From DASZGI01 sp035938995 (GTDB lineage Bacteria > Actinomycetota > Actinomycetes > Streptomycetales > Catenulisporaceae), in contig NZ_DASZGI010000098.1 of NCBI RefSeq assembly GCF_035938995.1, forward strand, positions 1 to 5,317: a DNA stretch of 5,317 nt, given 5' to 3'. Both the position numbers and the translations under genes were made by a program. Below, in pieces: positions 4,334 through 5,317 of this stretch. The first letter of the stretch is position 1. Every line of letters begins with the position of its first letter. Under the pieces are notes generated by a model. It was not told the origin of the DNA and made no database searches. It was given only the letters and a program-made list of their open reading frames with translations.

Positions 4334-5317
4334 TGTCCGTGAGCTGACACCACGAGTGTCTTGGACCGAGATCGGCGCCACCGATGCCGACTGGGACGCG
4401 GCAGACCCCGCGCTGCTCACCGCGATGTACAGCCAGCTCACACTCATCCGCGCCTTCGAGGAGTACGTGCTGGAACTGGCCGCCGACGGTCTGGTCCACG
4501 GGCCCGCGCACTCGAGCATCGGGCAGGAGGGTGCGGCGGTCGGCTCGATACTCGCGCTCAAAGACGGGGACACCGTCAACGGCTCCCACCGCGGGCACCA
4601 CCAGTTCCTGGCCAAAGTGCTGCGTCACGTCGAACCGAAAGGAATCGACCCGACGGCGGACTACTCGCCCGAGGTGCGCGAGGTCCTGCTGCGCACCCTC
4701 GCCGAGATCTGCGGCCTGGACCGCGGCTGGAGCCACGGGCGCGGCGGCTCGATGCACCTGAAGCACAAGCAGGCCGGCGCGATCGGCACCAACGCCATCG
4801 TCGGCGGCGGCGTCCCGCTGGCCGCTGGCTCGGCCTGGGCGCATCGGCACGCGGGCACCGACAACGTGGCCGTGACCTACTTCGGCGACGGAGCCGCCAA
4901 CATCGGCTCGACCCTCGAATCGCTCAACCTCGCCGCGGCGTGGGGCGTGCCGCTGTGCTTCTTCGTGGAGAACAACCACTACGCGGTGTCCACCAGCGTC
5001 GACGAGGCCACCGGCGAACCGCGCCTCTCGGCCCGCGGGCCGGGCTTCGGCGTGCGCAGCTTCCGCGTCGACGGCATGAACGCGCTGGCCACCTACCTGG
5101 CGATGACGCAGGCCGTGGCCCACATGCGCGGCGGCGGCCCCGCCCTGGTCGAGGCCGACCTGTACCGCTACTTCCACCAGAACGGGCCGTTCCCGGGCAG
5201 CGCCTTCCGCTACCGCACCAAGGAGGAAGAGGCGTCCTGGCGGGCGCGCGACCCGATCGCGCAGCTGACCGGGCACCTGGAACGGCGCGGCATCCTCACC
5301 TCCGGTCAGCTCGCCGA
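4326..5317 (+). CDS. Thiamine-diphosphate-dependent 2-oxoacid dehydrogenase E1 component, alpha part (3' end outside window)
   Basis: The first 330 residues are present. ATG 4326 lies inside the end of the VOC gene (ATGACTGA, 8-base overlap) and 9 bases after GAGAGG (4311-4316), so the two are translationally coupled. The protein matches E1 alpha (PF00676 type): IRAFEE near the start, SSIGQEGAAVG (63-73), SHRGHHQFLAKV (87-98), SHGRGGSMHL (136-145), and the cofactor motif GDGAANIG (187-194) with ENNHYAVST (215-223). It should decarboxylate a 2-oxoacid and pass the acyl group to an E2 lipoyl protein, in the cytoplasm. The loop that in pyruvate and branched-chain E1 reads YRYHGHSxSDPG is here YRYFHQNGPFPGS (280-292), so the usual His-Gly-His-Ser is absent. 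This points to a separate subfamily with another substrate. It may be a stand-alone alpha subunit or the front of an alpha/beta fusion; the window ends too early to tell. Confidence 0.88.
   Translation, partial: MTDVRELTPRVSWTEIGATDADWDAADPALLTAMYSQLTLIRAFEEYVLELAADGLVHGPAHSSIGQEGAAVGSILALKDGDTVNGSHRGHHQFLAKVLRHVEPKGIDPTADYSPEVREVLLRTLAEICGLDRGWSHGRGGSMHLKHKQAGAIGTNAIVGGGVPLAAGSAWAHRHAGTDNVAVTYFGDGAANIGSTLESLNLAAAWGVPLCFFVENNHYAVSTSVDEATGEPRLSARGPGFGVRSFRVDGMNALATYLAMTQAVAHMRGGGPALVEADLYRYFHQNGPFPGSAFRYRTKEEEASWRARDPIAQLTGHLERRGILTSGQLA

Noticed and set aside
3993..5276. 427-codon and 334-codon - strand frames opposite VOC and E1
   Set aside because: Both are antisense to genes with clear family motifs and show only GC-driven open frames.
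1..5317. CRISPR arrays, tRNA or rRNA genes, insertion sequences
   Set aside because: I saw no regularly spaced repeats, tRNA-like cloverleaf, rRNA sequence or transposase motif on either strand.

Overview
The window is high-GC DNA with GC-rich third codon positions, GGAG/AGGGG-type ribosome binding sites and T-tract-free hairpin terminators. This fits an actinomycete of Streptomyces or a related genus. The clearest lineage marker is a divergent EF-Tu paralogue (EF-Tu3 type) at 1062-2246, a class known from Streptomyces. All identifications come from reading motifs; no database search was made.

Left part (1-730): polysaccharide degradation. The window opens in the last 43 codons of a family PL7 alginate lyase (+ strand). 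Facing it on the - strand is a broken remnant of a secreted protein with a nine-glycine linker and a C-terminal chitin-binding (CBM5/12) module. The module reads through only if two single-base frameshifts are corrected, and both lie in the same local CCGG context. Between the two genes lie a 15-bp perfect hairpin (177-219) and a second hairpin group (291-324), a convergent termination zone.

Middle part (731-2317): 731-1061 holds no convincing gene but contains two perfect inverted repeats before the EF-Tu gene. EF-Tu3 keeps all GTPase motifs but differs from ordinary EF-Tu at positions known in E. coli to matter for pulvomycin and GE2270A sensitivity. A strong hairpin at 2283-2317 probably ends its transcript.

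Right part (2318-5317): a co-directional catabolic-looking operon. A 12-bp palindrome with a central CG (2358-2369), resembling a LacI-family operator, sits just before an M24 (creatinase/aminopeptidase P fold) gene. This is followed by a 16-codon ORF overlapping the start region of a glyoxalase/VOC gene, which in turn overlaps by 8 bases the start of a thiamine-diphosphate-dependent 2-oxoacid dehydrogenase E1 gene that runs off the window. The three enzymes probably act on one substrate: hydrolysis or lyase chemistry (M24), a metal-dependent isomerase or dioxygenase-like step (VOC), then oxidative decarboxylation of a 2-oxoacid (E1). The substrate cannot be read from the sequence. The M24 protein has Cys where a metal-binding Asp is usual, and the E1 protein has an unusual active-site loop, so this may be a poorly described pathway.
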